From the NCBI RefSeq assembly GCF_900116445.1, contig NZ_FPBH01000023.1, forward strand, positions 62,001-126,000: a stretch of 64,000 bases of DNA. Reading direction: 5' to 3'. Of the stretch, positions 36,293 through 44,582 are shown in pieces. The translations under genes were made by a program, and so were the position numbers. Source of the stretch: Paraburkholderia aspalathi. GTDB taxonomy: Bacteria > Pseudomonadota > Gammaproteobacteria > Burkholderiales > Burkholderiaceae. Under the pieces are notes generated by a model, which made no database searches, had not been told where the DNA came from, and saw only the letters and a list, made by a program, of their open reading frames with translations. The number at the start of each line of letters is the position of its first letter. The first letter of the stretch is position 1.

Positions 36293-36991
36293 CTACCGGA
36301 TTGATGGTGGCGCCCCGGCCTGAGCCGCGGGCAGTTCGTGGCCAGCGAGCTTGCTGGCGAGATACAGCCGGTTCATTAGACGCAACTCGGCGGGGCCGCC
36401 CGGGCTGGTCGGAGCCGACTTGTCGAGCGTCATCGCCACCATCGTCTTCATGTTGTTGAGCAATACCACCGCCATGTCTTCGGCGGTCTCTCCCGGCAAT
36501 GTCGGCGCCCTGAGCCGCAGCGTGCCAACAATCCGCTTGAGCGCCTTCTCGCGATACTCGAGTCGCTTGCCCGACCATTCGGAACGGGCATCCAGCAAAG
36601 CGACGAGCGCCTTGCTCTCGTCGTGGATCTCCGCAATGGAGTCGACCAGCAAATCGGCCAACTCGTCTATCGACACCACTCGGGCACGGGCATCGATTTC
36701 GTCCCATTGGGCATCACGCAACTCGCTGTAGCGCTGCATCAGTGCATCGGCCAGCACTTCCTTGTTCGGAAAGAAACGATAGAGCGAACCGATTTTTGTG
36801 TCCGCGCGCGCCGCGATCTCGGCCATGGTTGCGGCATCAAAACCACGCTCCTGAATAACCTTCGACGCAGCGGCCATCAACGTGGCGACGCGCTCACGGC
36901 CGACACCACGCTGCGGCGCAAGCGCTGACCGTTCACGATTGGGCCGCGGAGCAGCAGATTGAGCTTTAGTTTTGGCGGGAGTCGAAGACAT
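36293..36991 (-). CDS. TetR-family repressor of the isochorismatase-MFS operon
   Basis: 232 aa from MSSTPAKTK at 36991; a longer frame to 37027 would run into the palindrome. The helix-turn-helix reads MAEIAARADTKIGSLYRFFP and NKEVLADALM. A ~40-residue basic, disordered-looking N-terminal extension precedes it. The C-terminal domain belongs to the TetR_C group with GETAEDMAVVLLNNMKTMVA. It is divergent from the hydrolase-transporter pair and separated from it by a perfect 16-bp inverted repeat. Confidence 0.88.
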   Translation of the reverse strand: MSSTPAKTKAQSAAPRPNRERSALAPQRGVGRERVATLMAAASKVIQERGFDAATMAEIAARADTKIGSLYRFFPNKEVLADALMQRYSELRDAQWDEIDARARVVSIDELADLLVDSIAEIHDESKALVALLDARSEWSGKRLEYREKALKRIVGTLRLRAPTLPGETAEDMAVVLLNNMKTMVAMTLDKSAPTSPGGPAELRLMNRLYLASKLAGHELPAAQAGAPPSIR

Positions 36992-37026
36992 GCCGTCAGT
37001 TTGCCAGTTACGGCGGCCCTCGGCCA

Positions 37027-37064
37027 CATAACTCTATTTGAGCAAATACTCAAATAGAGTTATG
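37027..37064. promoter_or_regulatory. Perfect 16-bp palindromic operator
   Basis: CATAACTCTATTTGAG (37027-37042) is repeated exactly inverted at 37049-37064 around the 6-base spacer CAAATA. It sits 35 bases before the TetR start and 45 bases before the hydrolase start. A palindrome this long and perfect is probably the TetR operator and may bind two dimers. Confidence 0.8.
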
Positions 37065-37109
37065 CTTGGGTGTCGGTTACCTCCTCGAATCCACCGTAAG
37101 GCTCCCATC

Positions 37110-37682
37110 ATGCTCGCTCTTCCCGCGACTACAACAGCGCTCATTCTTGTCGATCTCCAGCAAGGCATCGTGTCGATCCCCGCTCTGGCACCCCGCCCCG
37201 GCGTTCAGGTGGCAGTAACCGGTGGCCGGCTAGCAGCGCGTTTCCGGACTGCCGGGGCACCGGTCGTACTGGTCAATGTCGCCTTCGCGGCGGACTTCGG
37301 TGATGTGCTGAAACAGCCAGTGGACCGTCCTTTTCCGCGTCCGGAAGGGGGCTTTCCGGCGAACTTCAGCCAGCTCGTCGAAGAACTCGCTCACGCGTCC
37401 GACATTCTCGTGACGAAACATCAATGGGGCGCGTTCTACGGCACCGATCTCGATGTGCAGTTGCGGCGCCGGAACGTCAAAACGGTGGTGCTCGCCGGCA
37501 TCGCCACCAATATGGGCGTCGAATCCACTGCGCGCCAGGCCTACGAGCATGGCTACGACGTCGTGATCGCCGAAGATGCGACGACGGGGCTGTCTCATGA
37601 CATGCACGCGTTTGCAGTCGACAACATCTTTCCGCTACTTGCACGCGTGGTGAAGTCCGATGACATCGATCTGAAGAACTGA
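37110..37682 (+). CDS. Isochorismatase-family hydrolase
   Basis: 190 aa alpha/beta protein. ALILVDLQQGIVS holds the family Asp, and VTKHQWGAFYGTDLD the Lys region. At the position of the usual nucleophilic Cys the sequence is AGIATNMGVESTARQA, i.e. Gly instead of Cys. That feature is shared with isochorismatase proper and a large uncharacterised subgroup, and differs from nicotinamidase-type enzymes. ATG 37110 follows GTAAGGCTCC. The MFS pump gene starts 10 bases after its stop, so they form an operon. Confidence 0.85.
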   Translation: MLALPATTTALILVDLQQGIVSIPALAPRPGVQVAVTGGRLAARFRTAGAPVVLVNVAFAADFGDVLKQPVDRPFPRPEGGFPANFSQLVEELAHASDILVTKHQWGAFYGTDLDVQLRRRNVKTVVLAGIATNMGVESTARQAYEHGYDVVIAEDATTGLSHDMHAFAVDNIFPLLARVVKSDDIDLKN

Positions 37683-37692
37683 GCCACGCAAA

Positions 37693-39102
37693 ATGCAAAG
37701 CAATCCGCTGACAACCGGCGCCGATCCCGCTCGCCCGAACGAACAACAGGCGGGCTTCGGCTTCCGTTTCATCGCACCGCTAGCGCTCGGCGCCGTACTG
37801 AATCCGATCAATTCGACCATGATCTCTACCGCGCTGGTGCCAATTGCGACCGACTTCCATGCAAGCGTCGCGGAGGCTGGATGGCTTATTGCCGGGCTCT
37901 ACCTGGCAAGCGCCGTGGCCCAGCCGACCATGGGGCGACTGGCGGATCTATTCGGCCCACGCCGGATTTACCTGATCTCTCTCTTCATCGTCGCGATATC
38001 CGCGCTGGTCGGCCGCTTTGCTCCCACGCTCGGCGTCTTGATCGCGGTGCGGGTGGCACTAGGAATCGGCACCGCTGGCGCCTATCCGTCGGCCATGCGC
38101 ATCTTCCGCGTCCAGGCAGATCGGCTCGGTGCGGCGCCGCCACGCGTCGCCATGAGCATTCTCTCGCTGGCGGGGGTCTCCACCCTGGCCATCGGCCCCT
38201 TGCTGGGTGGCGTACTGACAGGCGCTTTCGGCTGGCACTCGATCTTTGCCGTGAACACGCCGCTCGCGCTGCTCGCTGCGCTGCTGGTTTTTTTGTGGGT
38301 GCCAAAGGATCAGCCGCGCGATGGCAGCTTTGCGCGTCTGATGGCAGAGCTCGACGTGGTGGGCATCCTGCTGTTCACTGGCTTCTTGCTCGGCCTGATG
38401 ATTTTCCTGATGAATCTCGACCGCCCAGTCTGGAGCATGCTGCCTATCGCCGCCGTTCTCGGTGTTGCGCTCGTGCTTCACTCGGCGCGACGCAAGCAGC
38501 CGTTTATCGATGTGCGGATGTTGGCCCGCAACCGACCGTTGACGGTAACCTATCTACGCGCAGGGGCGGTCCTGATGATCGTGTATTGCATCCTCTACGG
38601 ATTCGCTCAGTGGCTCGAAAGTGGCGCCGGCTTCTCCACTAGTCAAGCGGGCCTCATCACCATGCCGATGTCGCTGCTCGCCGCCGTCTCCTCTGTGACA
38701 GGCGGCCGCACAAAAGGCATTCGAGGGCCGTTTATCGTCAGCATTGGCGCAGCGCTGGCCGGATGCATCTGCCTGTTTTTTATCGACAGCAGCAAGTCCG
38801 CATGGATCATCGCCGCCGCGGTTATGTGCTTCGGTGTGCCTCAAGGCATGTTTTCCACAGCCACTCAGACTGCCGTCTATCTGCAGGCGCCGGCCGACGA
38901 GATCGGCACTGCTGCGGGACTCCAGCGCACCGCTGGATATCTGGGTGCAATCGCGGCGACCAGCCTCCTTGGCGCCTTATATGGCAAAACTGCGAGCGAT
39001 CACGGCCTGCACAGCCTGGCCATCGTTATGGGTGTGTTGAGCGCCTGCCTGTTTGTCGCCACAATATTCGATCGCACGATTCCGCGAATCGCCGCGGTGT
39101 GA
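37693..39102 (+). CDS. MFS drug-efflux-type transporter (DHA2-like)
   Basis: 469 aa with 12-14 hydrophobic helices. The MFS motif A appears as GRLADLFGPRRIYL, and the antiporter motif C region as SLAGVSTLAIGPLLGGVLTG, followed by GWHSIFAVNTPLALLAALL, which is typical of EmrB/QacA-type exporters. It is co-transcribed with the isochorismatase-like hydrolase and probably repressed by the divergent TetR. Hydrolase plus exporter suggests handling of one small aromatic or amide compound (inference). Confidence 0.9.
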   Translation: MQSNPLTTGADPARPNEQQAGFGFRFIAPLALGAVLNPINSTMISTALVPIATDFHASVAEAGWLIAGLYLASAVAQPTMGRLADLFGPRRIYLISLFIVAISALVGRFAPTLGVLIAVRVALGIGTAGAYPSAMRIFRVQADRLGAAPPRVAMSILSLAGVSTLAIGPLLGGVLTGAFGWHSIFAVNTPLALLAALLVFLWVPKDQPRDGSFARLMAELDVVGILLFTGFLLGLMIFLMNLDRPVWSMLPIAAVLGVALVLHSARRKQPFIDVRMLARNRPLTVTYLRAGAVLMIVYCILYGFAQWLESGAGFSTSQAGLITMPMSLLAAVSSVTGGRTKGIRGPFIVSIGAALAGCICLFFIDSSKSAWIIAAAVMCFGVPQGMFSTATQTAVYLQAPADEIGTAAGLQRTAGYLGAIAATSLLGALYGKTASDHGLHSLAIVMGVLSACLFVATIFDRTIPRIAAV

Positions 39103-39185
39103 ACGGCAGCGGGCGGAGCGACTACCCGCCGATGCGGACATTGGGGTGTCGCGTGCGATATCGAGCCCGCAGCTAATTGATGGAC

Positions 39186-39392
39186 TTAGTCATTGCCCCA
39201 TCGCCAGCGAGGCGGTTCTCCCTTCAACCAACATACGGCCACAAGGGCAAGGCTCAACAACGCGACCAGCAAGGCGAACGCGAAAGAGTGAAGACCAGGT
39301 TGAAAACGTAGAGTGACTAAGCCAAGCAGCAGGAAGTATGCGATCAACACTGCCCATCCCTGCCAGCGAATGTACGCGGCAGTATTCATCGC
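39186..39392 (-). CDS. Small two-helix membrane protein
   Basis: 68 aa (MNTAAYIRWQGWAVLIAYFL) with two hydrophobic helices and the C-terminal signature VCWLKGEPPRWRWG, which recurs in a widespread family of small proteobacterial inner-membrane proteins of unknown function. Met at 39392 is chosen; an upstream Met (39410) is possible. No strong ribosome site is visible. Confidence 0.6.
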   Translation of the reverse strand, partial: AMNTAAYIRWQGWAVLIAYFLLLGLVTLRFQPGLHSFAFALLVALLSLALVAVCWLKGEPPRWRWGND

Positions 39393-39678
39393 GTCGATGT
39401 TCGGCAGCACCCCGGCGCGGCCTTTGCTGTGAGCGCATCATCGTTGTTCAGTTTGGATCTGCGAGCGAATTATGCAAAGTGAATCGCGATGAAAGTGATT
39501 CGTTAGAAGATTCACACACTATCGACTTTTTTTCGTCCCCGTATTGTCATTCCCTCCCGATAATTTCTTTCCTTCGTAACGCTTTGTAATAGAGGCAGCA
39601 TCCCCACGTAGGGGCTGCCCGTCGTTTCCACACGCCACGTTATCGCTTGCTCATCCGAGTAACGTCATGGAGGCGTTC

Positions 39679-41637
39679 GTGAAAAAAATTGCCAATGTAA
39701 TTAGTACCCCAATATTTAGAAGCGGCCTGCTTTGCGGCGCCGTTTCCGTCGCGCTTGCCGCGGCTATCTGGCCGACCGTGGCACAAAGCCAGCAGCAGGC
39801 CGCGATAGCGGCTGCGACAGTGAACACTGCGTCGCCGATCAAGCACGTCATCGTAGTGGTCGGCGAGAACCGCACGTTCGATCACGTATTCGGCGCGTAC
39901 ACGCCACGCCAGGGGCAGACGGTGGCGAACCTGCTGTCGAAGGGCATCATCACGGCCGACGGCCACCCGGGTCCGAACTTCGCGCTGGCCGCGCAATACA
40001 CGGCCAGTGCGACGGACCCGAACCGCTTCGAAATGGCGCCTGGCGGCAAGCAGCCATATACAGTGCTGCCGGCGCCAAATACCGGCTCTACGGCAAGCAC
40101 ACCGAGCGATACCAGTCCACCGCCATTCGCTACGCTCGCGGCGGCGCAGGCCACCGAGGGCGCGATGATGGAGCCTTGGGACGTCGTGCATTTGACCACC
40201 GGTGCGAGCGGCTTGCCGACGCATAGCGTCGATACGCGCTTCGGCTCGAACACGTATAACCTGCCGAACGGGCCGTATCAGATCTCGCGCGTCGGTCCCG
40301 ACTATGACCAATACATCAATAGTCCGGTTCACCGCTTCTACCAGAACTGGCAAGAGGCCGATTGCAGTCTCGATCACGCCACGCTCGATAATCCGAGCGG
40401 TTGTCAGATGGATCTGTTCGCGTGGGTGGAGACGTCGGTGGGCGCCGGTTCGAATGGCCAGCCGCGGCCCGCGAATTTCAACGACGAGACAACCGGCGAA
40501 GGAGCGACCGCGCTCGGCTATTACAACGTGAATACCGGCGACATGCCGTATTTCACACATCTCGCGCGTGAATTCACGATCAGCGACAACTATCACCAGC
40601 CGGTGATGGGCGGCACGGGCGCAAACAGCATCATGATAGGCACCGCCGATGCGCTCTACTACACAGACGGCAACGGCAATGCCGCGAAGCCGCCGGCTGA
40701 TCAGATCGAAAATCCGCTGCCGCTGGCGAACACCAACAACTGGTACACGCAGGACGGCTATTCAGGCGGTTCGTACAGCAACTGCTCGGATGGTCATCAG
40801 TCCGGGCCCGGCGCACTGCGGCAGTACCTGAACCGCCTGCCGTACAAGCCGGACGCGAAGTGCGCGCCGAACACGTACTACCTGCTGAACAACTACAACC
40901 CGGGCTACAACGGGGACGGCACGGTCAATACGAGTACGTTCACGATCCCGCCGTCGCCGGTGCGGACGATCGCCGATACGCTGATCGAGAAGAACATCTC
41001 GTGGAAGTATTACGGCGAAGGCTGGAATACCTTTGTGACTACGCCGGCCACGAGTGTCTACTGCAATATCTGCAACCCGTTCCTGTATGAAACCGCGATC
41101 ATGACGAACCCCGCGCTCGTCAAAGCGCACCTGCAGGACACGACCGATCTGTACGCGGACATTGCGAACGGCACGCTGCCTGCGGTTTCTTTCGTGAAGC
41201 CGGGCGGTCTGCTCGACGGGCATCCGGAGTCATCTAAGTTCGGACTCTTTGAATCGTTCGTGCACAAGCTGGTCGATACGGTACAGCGTGACCCGAGTTT
41301 GTGGGCCTCGACAGCGATTCTTGTCACGACTGACGAAGGTGGCGGCTACTACGACTCAGGCTACATCCAGCCGCTCGATTATTTCGGCGACGGCCCGCGC
41401 ATTCCGATGATCGTCGTGTCGCCGTACTCCCGCGGTGGACGTGTCGTGCATCAGTACGGGGATCATGCTTCGATCGTGAAGTTCATCGATCGCAACTGGC
41501 GTCTGAAGCCGATCACGCATAGAAGCCGCGACAATCTGCCGAATCCGATCCAGTTGCAGACGCATCCGTATGTGCCGGTTAATGCGCCCGCAATCGACGA
41601 TCTGTTCGAAGCGTTCGAGTTTCCGCGCACGCCGTAA
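39679..41637 (+). CDS. Secreted phosphoesterase, AcpA/phospholipase-C-like acid phosphatase
   Basis: 652 aa from GTG 39679, preferred over ATG 39667 because GGAGG lies five bases before it and the product begins with a normal signal peptide (VKKIAN... cleavage near TVAQS). The phosphoesterase family (PF04185) metal and nucleophile motifs are visible: VVVGENRTFDHVFGAY near residue 55, DNYHQPVMGGTGANS, VSFVKPGG and TDEGGGYYD. Burkholderia and Francisella AcpA-type enzymes hydrolyse phosphomonoesters; PLC relatives act on phospholipids. No chaperone gene (plcR type) is adjacent. Followed by a strong hairpin. Confidence 0.88.
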   Translation: MKKIANVISTPIFRSGLLCGAVSVALAAAIWPTVAQSQQQAAIAAATVNTASPIKHVIVVVGENRTFDHVFGAYTPRQGQTVANLLSKGIITADGHPGPNFALAAQYTASATDPNRFEMAPGGKQPYTVLPAPNTGSTASTPSDTSPPPFATLAAAQATEGAMMEPWDVVHLTTGASGLPTHSVDTRFGSNTYNLPNGPYQISRVGPDYDQYINSPVHRFYQNWQEADCSLDHATLDNPSGCQMDLFAWVETSVGAGSNGQPRPANFNDETTGEGATALGYYNVNTGDMPYFTHLAREFTISDNYHQPVMGGTGANSIMIGTADALYYTDGNGNAAKPPADQIENPLPLANTNNWYTQDGYSGGSYSNCSDGHQSGPGALRQYLNRLPYKPDAKCAPNTYYLLNNYNPGYNGDGTVNTSTFTIPPSPVRTIADTLIEKNISWKYYGEGWNTFVTTPATSVYCNICNPFLYETAIMTNPALVKAHLQDTTDLYADIANGTLPAVSFVKPGGLLDGHPESSKFGLFESFVHKLVDTVQRDPSLWASTAILVTTDEGGGYYDSGYIQPLDYFGDGPRIPMIVVSPYSRGGRVVHQYGDHASIVKFIDRNWRLKPITHRSRDNLPNPIQLQTHPYVPVNAPAIDDLFEAFEFPRTP

Positions 41638-41690
41638 TAGTCTGAGATGGAGCGCAGGGGCGGCTCTGGCATAACAGTTGGCTTCGATGC

Positions 41691-41719
41691 AGCAACGCCC
41701 GCCTTGTGCGGGCGTTGCT
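41691..41719 (+). terminator. Strong hairpin after the phosphoesterase gene, member of a repeat family
   Basis: AGCAACGCCCGC and GCGGGCGTTGCT form a perfect 12-bp stem around CTTGT, 53 bases after the stop. No T run follows. The stem and flanks (41680-41737) recur in degenerate form at 51244-51300, so this is a dispersed intergenic element that may serve as a terminator. Confidence 0.6.
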
Positions 41720-41793
41720 AATTAGCAGGCATTCGTCTTCGACTTACGATCCACGAGAATGTATTACGGATACCGCGCCGCTTGTTTTGAACT

Positions 41794-42117
41794 TCAGGAG
41801 CAGATATGGCTGATTGCCCACTTGTACACCCAAAGGAAAACAGCTAGCCCGCCTAAAAAAAGCCAGGCGCGCTTACTCGACATCGTCGGTCGAGTTGCAG
41901 TACCCCTGTCCGCAAAAACATAAAAGTATTGAATTGTAGTTCCGAGCGTCGCAAAGCCAAGCGCGATTGCGTAGACCGCGAGCACGCCTCCGAAGCTTGA
42001 GCCAAGGGACACACGAACATTTAGCGATGAGTTATCGCAGATAAGAATTGAACTCCCGGCCCAAAGGCTTATGGTAAGTAGGACGGAAAAAAGAAACGAT
42101 AGTCGTTTTTTTAACAT
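41794..42117 (-). CDS. Hypothetical membrane protein
   Basis: 107 aa from MLKKRLSFLFSVLLTISLWA, a positively charged start followed by three predicted helices (SVLLTISLWAGSSILIC, GGVLAVYAIALGFATLG, AWLFLGGLAVFLWVYKWA). Longer frames upstream are not protein-like. No family recognised. Base composition is lower in GC than the core genes. Confidence 0.5.
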   Translation of the reverse strand: MLKKRLSFLFSVLLTISLWAGSSILICDNSSLNVRVSLGSSFGGVLAVYAIALGFATLGTTIQYFYVFADRGTATRPTMSSKRAWLFLGGLAVFLWVYKWAISHICS

Positions 42118-42422
42118 TGGCTCACTATGCAGTTTTTTAGCAGAGCATGATCTCAAGTACGTGCCAAGACTTCCAACACACCGCGATTGTCGGCGATCTA
42201 AGTGCGGGTGTCGAATGGCCGCGCGCTGCCTCATGTCAACCGCTTCGGCGACTCGAACTCCCTCGGTTTCGATCGACAACACGCGACCCGGAGCCGTCCT
42301 TCCGTGTATTCGAGAACGGACATTCGGACAGGGACACGACGAGCGATCACTGCACCGCTACCGCGTCCAAGACATCTTTTGCGGAACAACGCGATAGCCG
42401 TCGCACGTGGCAACACGCCTGT
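42118..42422. other. Intergenic repeat-containing stretch
   Basis: No gene. GATTGTCGGCGATCT near 42186, followed by a short variable stretch and TGTCGAA, recurs near 47292 in another intergenic region, suggesting an eroded repeat. Confidence 0.35.
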
Positions 42423-42776
42423 CTAGCACCACGGTAGCGGCGGCATGGAAAACGTAACCGTGTCAGCGCTTCTGGACTCTTGCTGCGCGTGCATAGTGGC
42501 CATCGCACCAAACCGGCGCTCTGTCGACGACATCGGATCGGTCTCGAGCACGAAATGCGAGTGGAAGCGCGGTCCGAGATCCTCCATCATTCCCAATCCA
42601 AACCGCCGACAATGCGGCGTGTCGTAATAAGTGGACCACCAATGCTCGCTGTCTGGGGCGGCCATGTATCTCACATGAGCCTTGCTCAGTCCGATATACG
42701 TCGCGCTGTTTTGCGCATGCGCCACGGGAACCCCTAACAATCCCGCAAGCGCAGCTAGGATAAGTGTGCTTTTCAA
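42423..42776 (-). CDS. Small secreted hypothetical protein
   Basis: 117 aa from a TTG at 42776 preceded by GGAGAAAGACTC. This start gives a well-formed signal peptide (LKSTLILAALAGLLGVPVAH, cleavage AHA-QNS). An ATG start further upstream would place unstructured residues before it. The mature part has YIGLSKAHVRYMAAPDSEHW and two Cys. Family not recognised. It is one of several minus-strand signal-peptide proteins in this accessory stretch. Confidence 0.5.
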   Translation of the reverse strand: MKSTLILAALAGLLGVPVAHAQNSATYIGLSKAHVRYMAAPDSEHWWSTYYDTPHCRRFGLGMMEDLGPRFHSHFVLETDPMSSTERRFGAMATMHAQQESRSADTVTFSMPPLPWC

Positions 42777-42950
42777 GAGTCTTTCTCCGTGAGTTGCTCG
42801 TGACGGGCACGCTGCACGCAGGATCGTGCGTGACTGCGAGATGGCTGGTGCAAGCGATGTCATTGCGTCCAAGGGGCGCCCCGTACAACAACCCATTCAG
42901 ACGATCCGTTACGCGCTCCCGCTTTTGTTCTGCCAGCATCATAGTAGTCT

Positions 42951-43475
42951 TCATGCTGCTTCACTTTTAACGCGGAGCAGCTTGATAAACGAAAGCATGC
43001 CCCAAAGCAACAATGCGCTGCCGAACAGGATGCAGAGACGCCTGTCCGAAAGAGCTCGTTCATCAGTGGTTGCTTCTGAAACGGAGGGGTGGGACCTTAC
43101 GATGTGATTTCCTGCCAAAATCACACTGGAGGCGGTACGGCCACAGTACTCAACGTGGATGGGTTCGCCAACATGCCCCGATAGTTGAGGTATCAGGTTG
43201 TTGCAGGAAGGCGATTTTCCGGCGCAAGTCCCGATTACTGAGTCGTCCACTCCATCACGATGAACGAAGTAGATGCCGGCCGTCGCTGCCAGCAATCCAT
43301 CGACGGTTCGATCAGGTATCACGTTCCCCGCTAAGTCAACCGGACATTTGTCGATATGCACCTTCGGATGCCAGATCGGCAGAAGCGCGAAAAACAAGAA
43401 CCAAAGGCCCGAAATAAACCCTGCGAACGTGAAGCCCCGATAGTTTTCTACTTTCCTTTCCGCGCTCGTCTTCAT
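42951..43475 (-). CDS. Hypothetical membrane protein with two helices
   Basis: 174 aa. Membrane segments at ~20-38 (ISGLWFLFFALLPIW) and ~148-165 (LFGSALLLWGMLSFIKLL) enclose a ~105-residue extracytoplasmic loop with several Cys (HIDKCPVDLAG, VIGTCAGKSPSC, VEYCGRTASS), likely disulphide-bonded. ATG 43475. Family not recognised; similar small two-helix, Cys-loop proteins occur next to effector genes, but no partner is visible. Confidence 0.6.
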   Translation of the reverse strand: MKTSAERKVENYRGFTFAGFISGLWFLFFALLPIWHPKVHIDKCPVDLAGNVIPDRTVDGLLAATAGIYFVHRDGVDDSVIGTCAGKSPSCNNLIPQLSGHVGEPIHVEYCGRTASSVILAGNHIVRSHPSVSEATTDERALSDRRLCILFGSALLLWGMLSFIKLLRVKSEAA

Positions 43476-43813
43476 CCTGTTAGCCCGAATTTTTGTCGCC
43501 GATCGGTAAAGTTAGAAGGCCGATCGGCGATGCAGAAGGTACGCGTTTAGATGCTTCGTTTTTGCTGAATACTTTTCTAGTTGGATTGTCGCCGACTCGT
43601 GGCATGCGGTGCAATGACCGGTGCTGTCCGGACAGCGCTTTAGGACTTCCGATTGCATCGAAACCGGCCTCCGTCGCGCGCTTTTTTGTCTATGCCGTTG
43701 ACTGACGTAAAGAAGCTGCAGGCTTTGGTAGCCAACAGAGTCGCGCTCGCTTACTATTCGATTACAAAATAAAGCCCCCCGCCGTCTGGCGCGCGTATCT
43801 TCGAGATCCTCAA
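43476..43813. other. Intergenic with a GC-rich palindrome
   Basis: CGCCGATCGG (43497-43506) and CCGATCGGCG (43520-43529) form a perfect 10-bp inverted repeat with a 13-base spacer, 21 bases before the start of the minus-strand membrane protein. It could be an operator. No gene in the rest. Confidence 0.4.
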
Positions 43814-43999
43814 ATGAACCACACACGAAGCATCGAAATTTCCTTGATTACGGCACTTATTGCTACGAGCCTACCAGCAACCACAATACATGCTGCGGAG
43901 TCGCCGACAGAGGCCGCGTCTGAGGCAGAACTCGACACAACGGGCAATGCCTCAACTGCCTCTCAAAAGAGGCTTCGGAAGGTCTCAACTTCGGAGTAG
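43814..43999 (+). CDS. Possible small secreted protein
   Basis: 61 aa. ISLITALIATSLPATTIHAA resembles a signal peptide, followed by Glu/Ala/Thr-rich residues. No ribosome site better than GATCCTCAA; composition could also reflect a truncated DUF4148-like gene. Weak call. Confidence 0.3.
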   Translation: MNHTRSIEISLITALIATSLPATTIHAAESPTEAASEAELDTTGNASTASQKRLRKVSTSE

Positions 44000-44164
44000 T
44001 GCGGACGGTCGTGAGGGGCGACTACGGCGGCTTCGTCAGCCGCGCTTGTCGGGAGGCTTCCTAACTCCTCGCGCGCGGATCGGCCCGGCGCAGAGCTTAC
44101 GCGCCCCGTACTGTTCGCCAGATGGGCGGCTAGGAATGTTTCGTCCTCGAAAATAAGCTAGCAT

Positions 44165-44488
44165 TCGCAGTGTCTGGTCATGCCGGCGCTGTGGGGGCAC
44201 GATGGCATAACGTTGAGGACGGTCGCCGAGCGAGTGTTCCTGGACTCCGCCACGCTTACCCTACTTCTGAAACGTCTGGAAGCGGCTGGGCGCGTCAATC
44301 GTTCACACGAATCCACTGACGAACGTCAGGTGGTGATTACCCGGGGCGAAGATGGGAGAGCGCTCAAAGCAGCGGTCGCAATCATTTCGACGACTGCCTT
44401 GAGAGCCACCGGCATCAACCGTCAGTCATTTGAACAATTGCGGGTTGATCTGATTCAATTACGCCGTAGCCTTGGCATCGCCATCTGA
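44165..44488 (+). pseudogene. Decayed MarR/OhrR-family regulator
   Basis: From 44180 the product reads MPALWGHDGITLRTVAERVF, LDSATLTLLLKRLEAAGRV and STDERQVVITRGEDGRALK, clearly the DNA-binding half of an OhrR-type MarR regulator. The normal N-terminal helix containing the reactive Cys is missing. Just upstream, HSQCLVM in the same frame matches the family's YPQYLVM, but a TAG stands right before it (44162-44164). The gene has lost its 5' third. It lies 94 bases before the alpha/beta hydrolase. Confidence 0.65.
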
Positions 44489-44582
44489 TGTCGCGCACTG
44501 ACGAGCAATGTCGTCTGCTGCCAGGGAATGAAGGACGCAGACTTAACATGCCGCTCCAACGTTACCTAATAACGGAGTCTCC

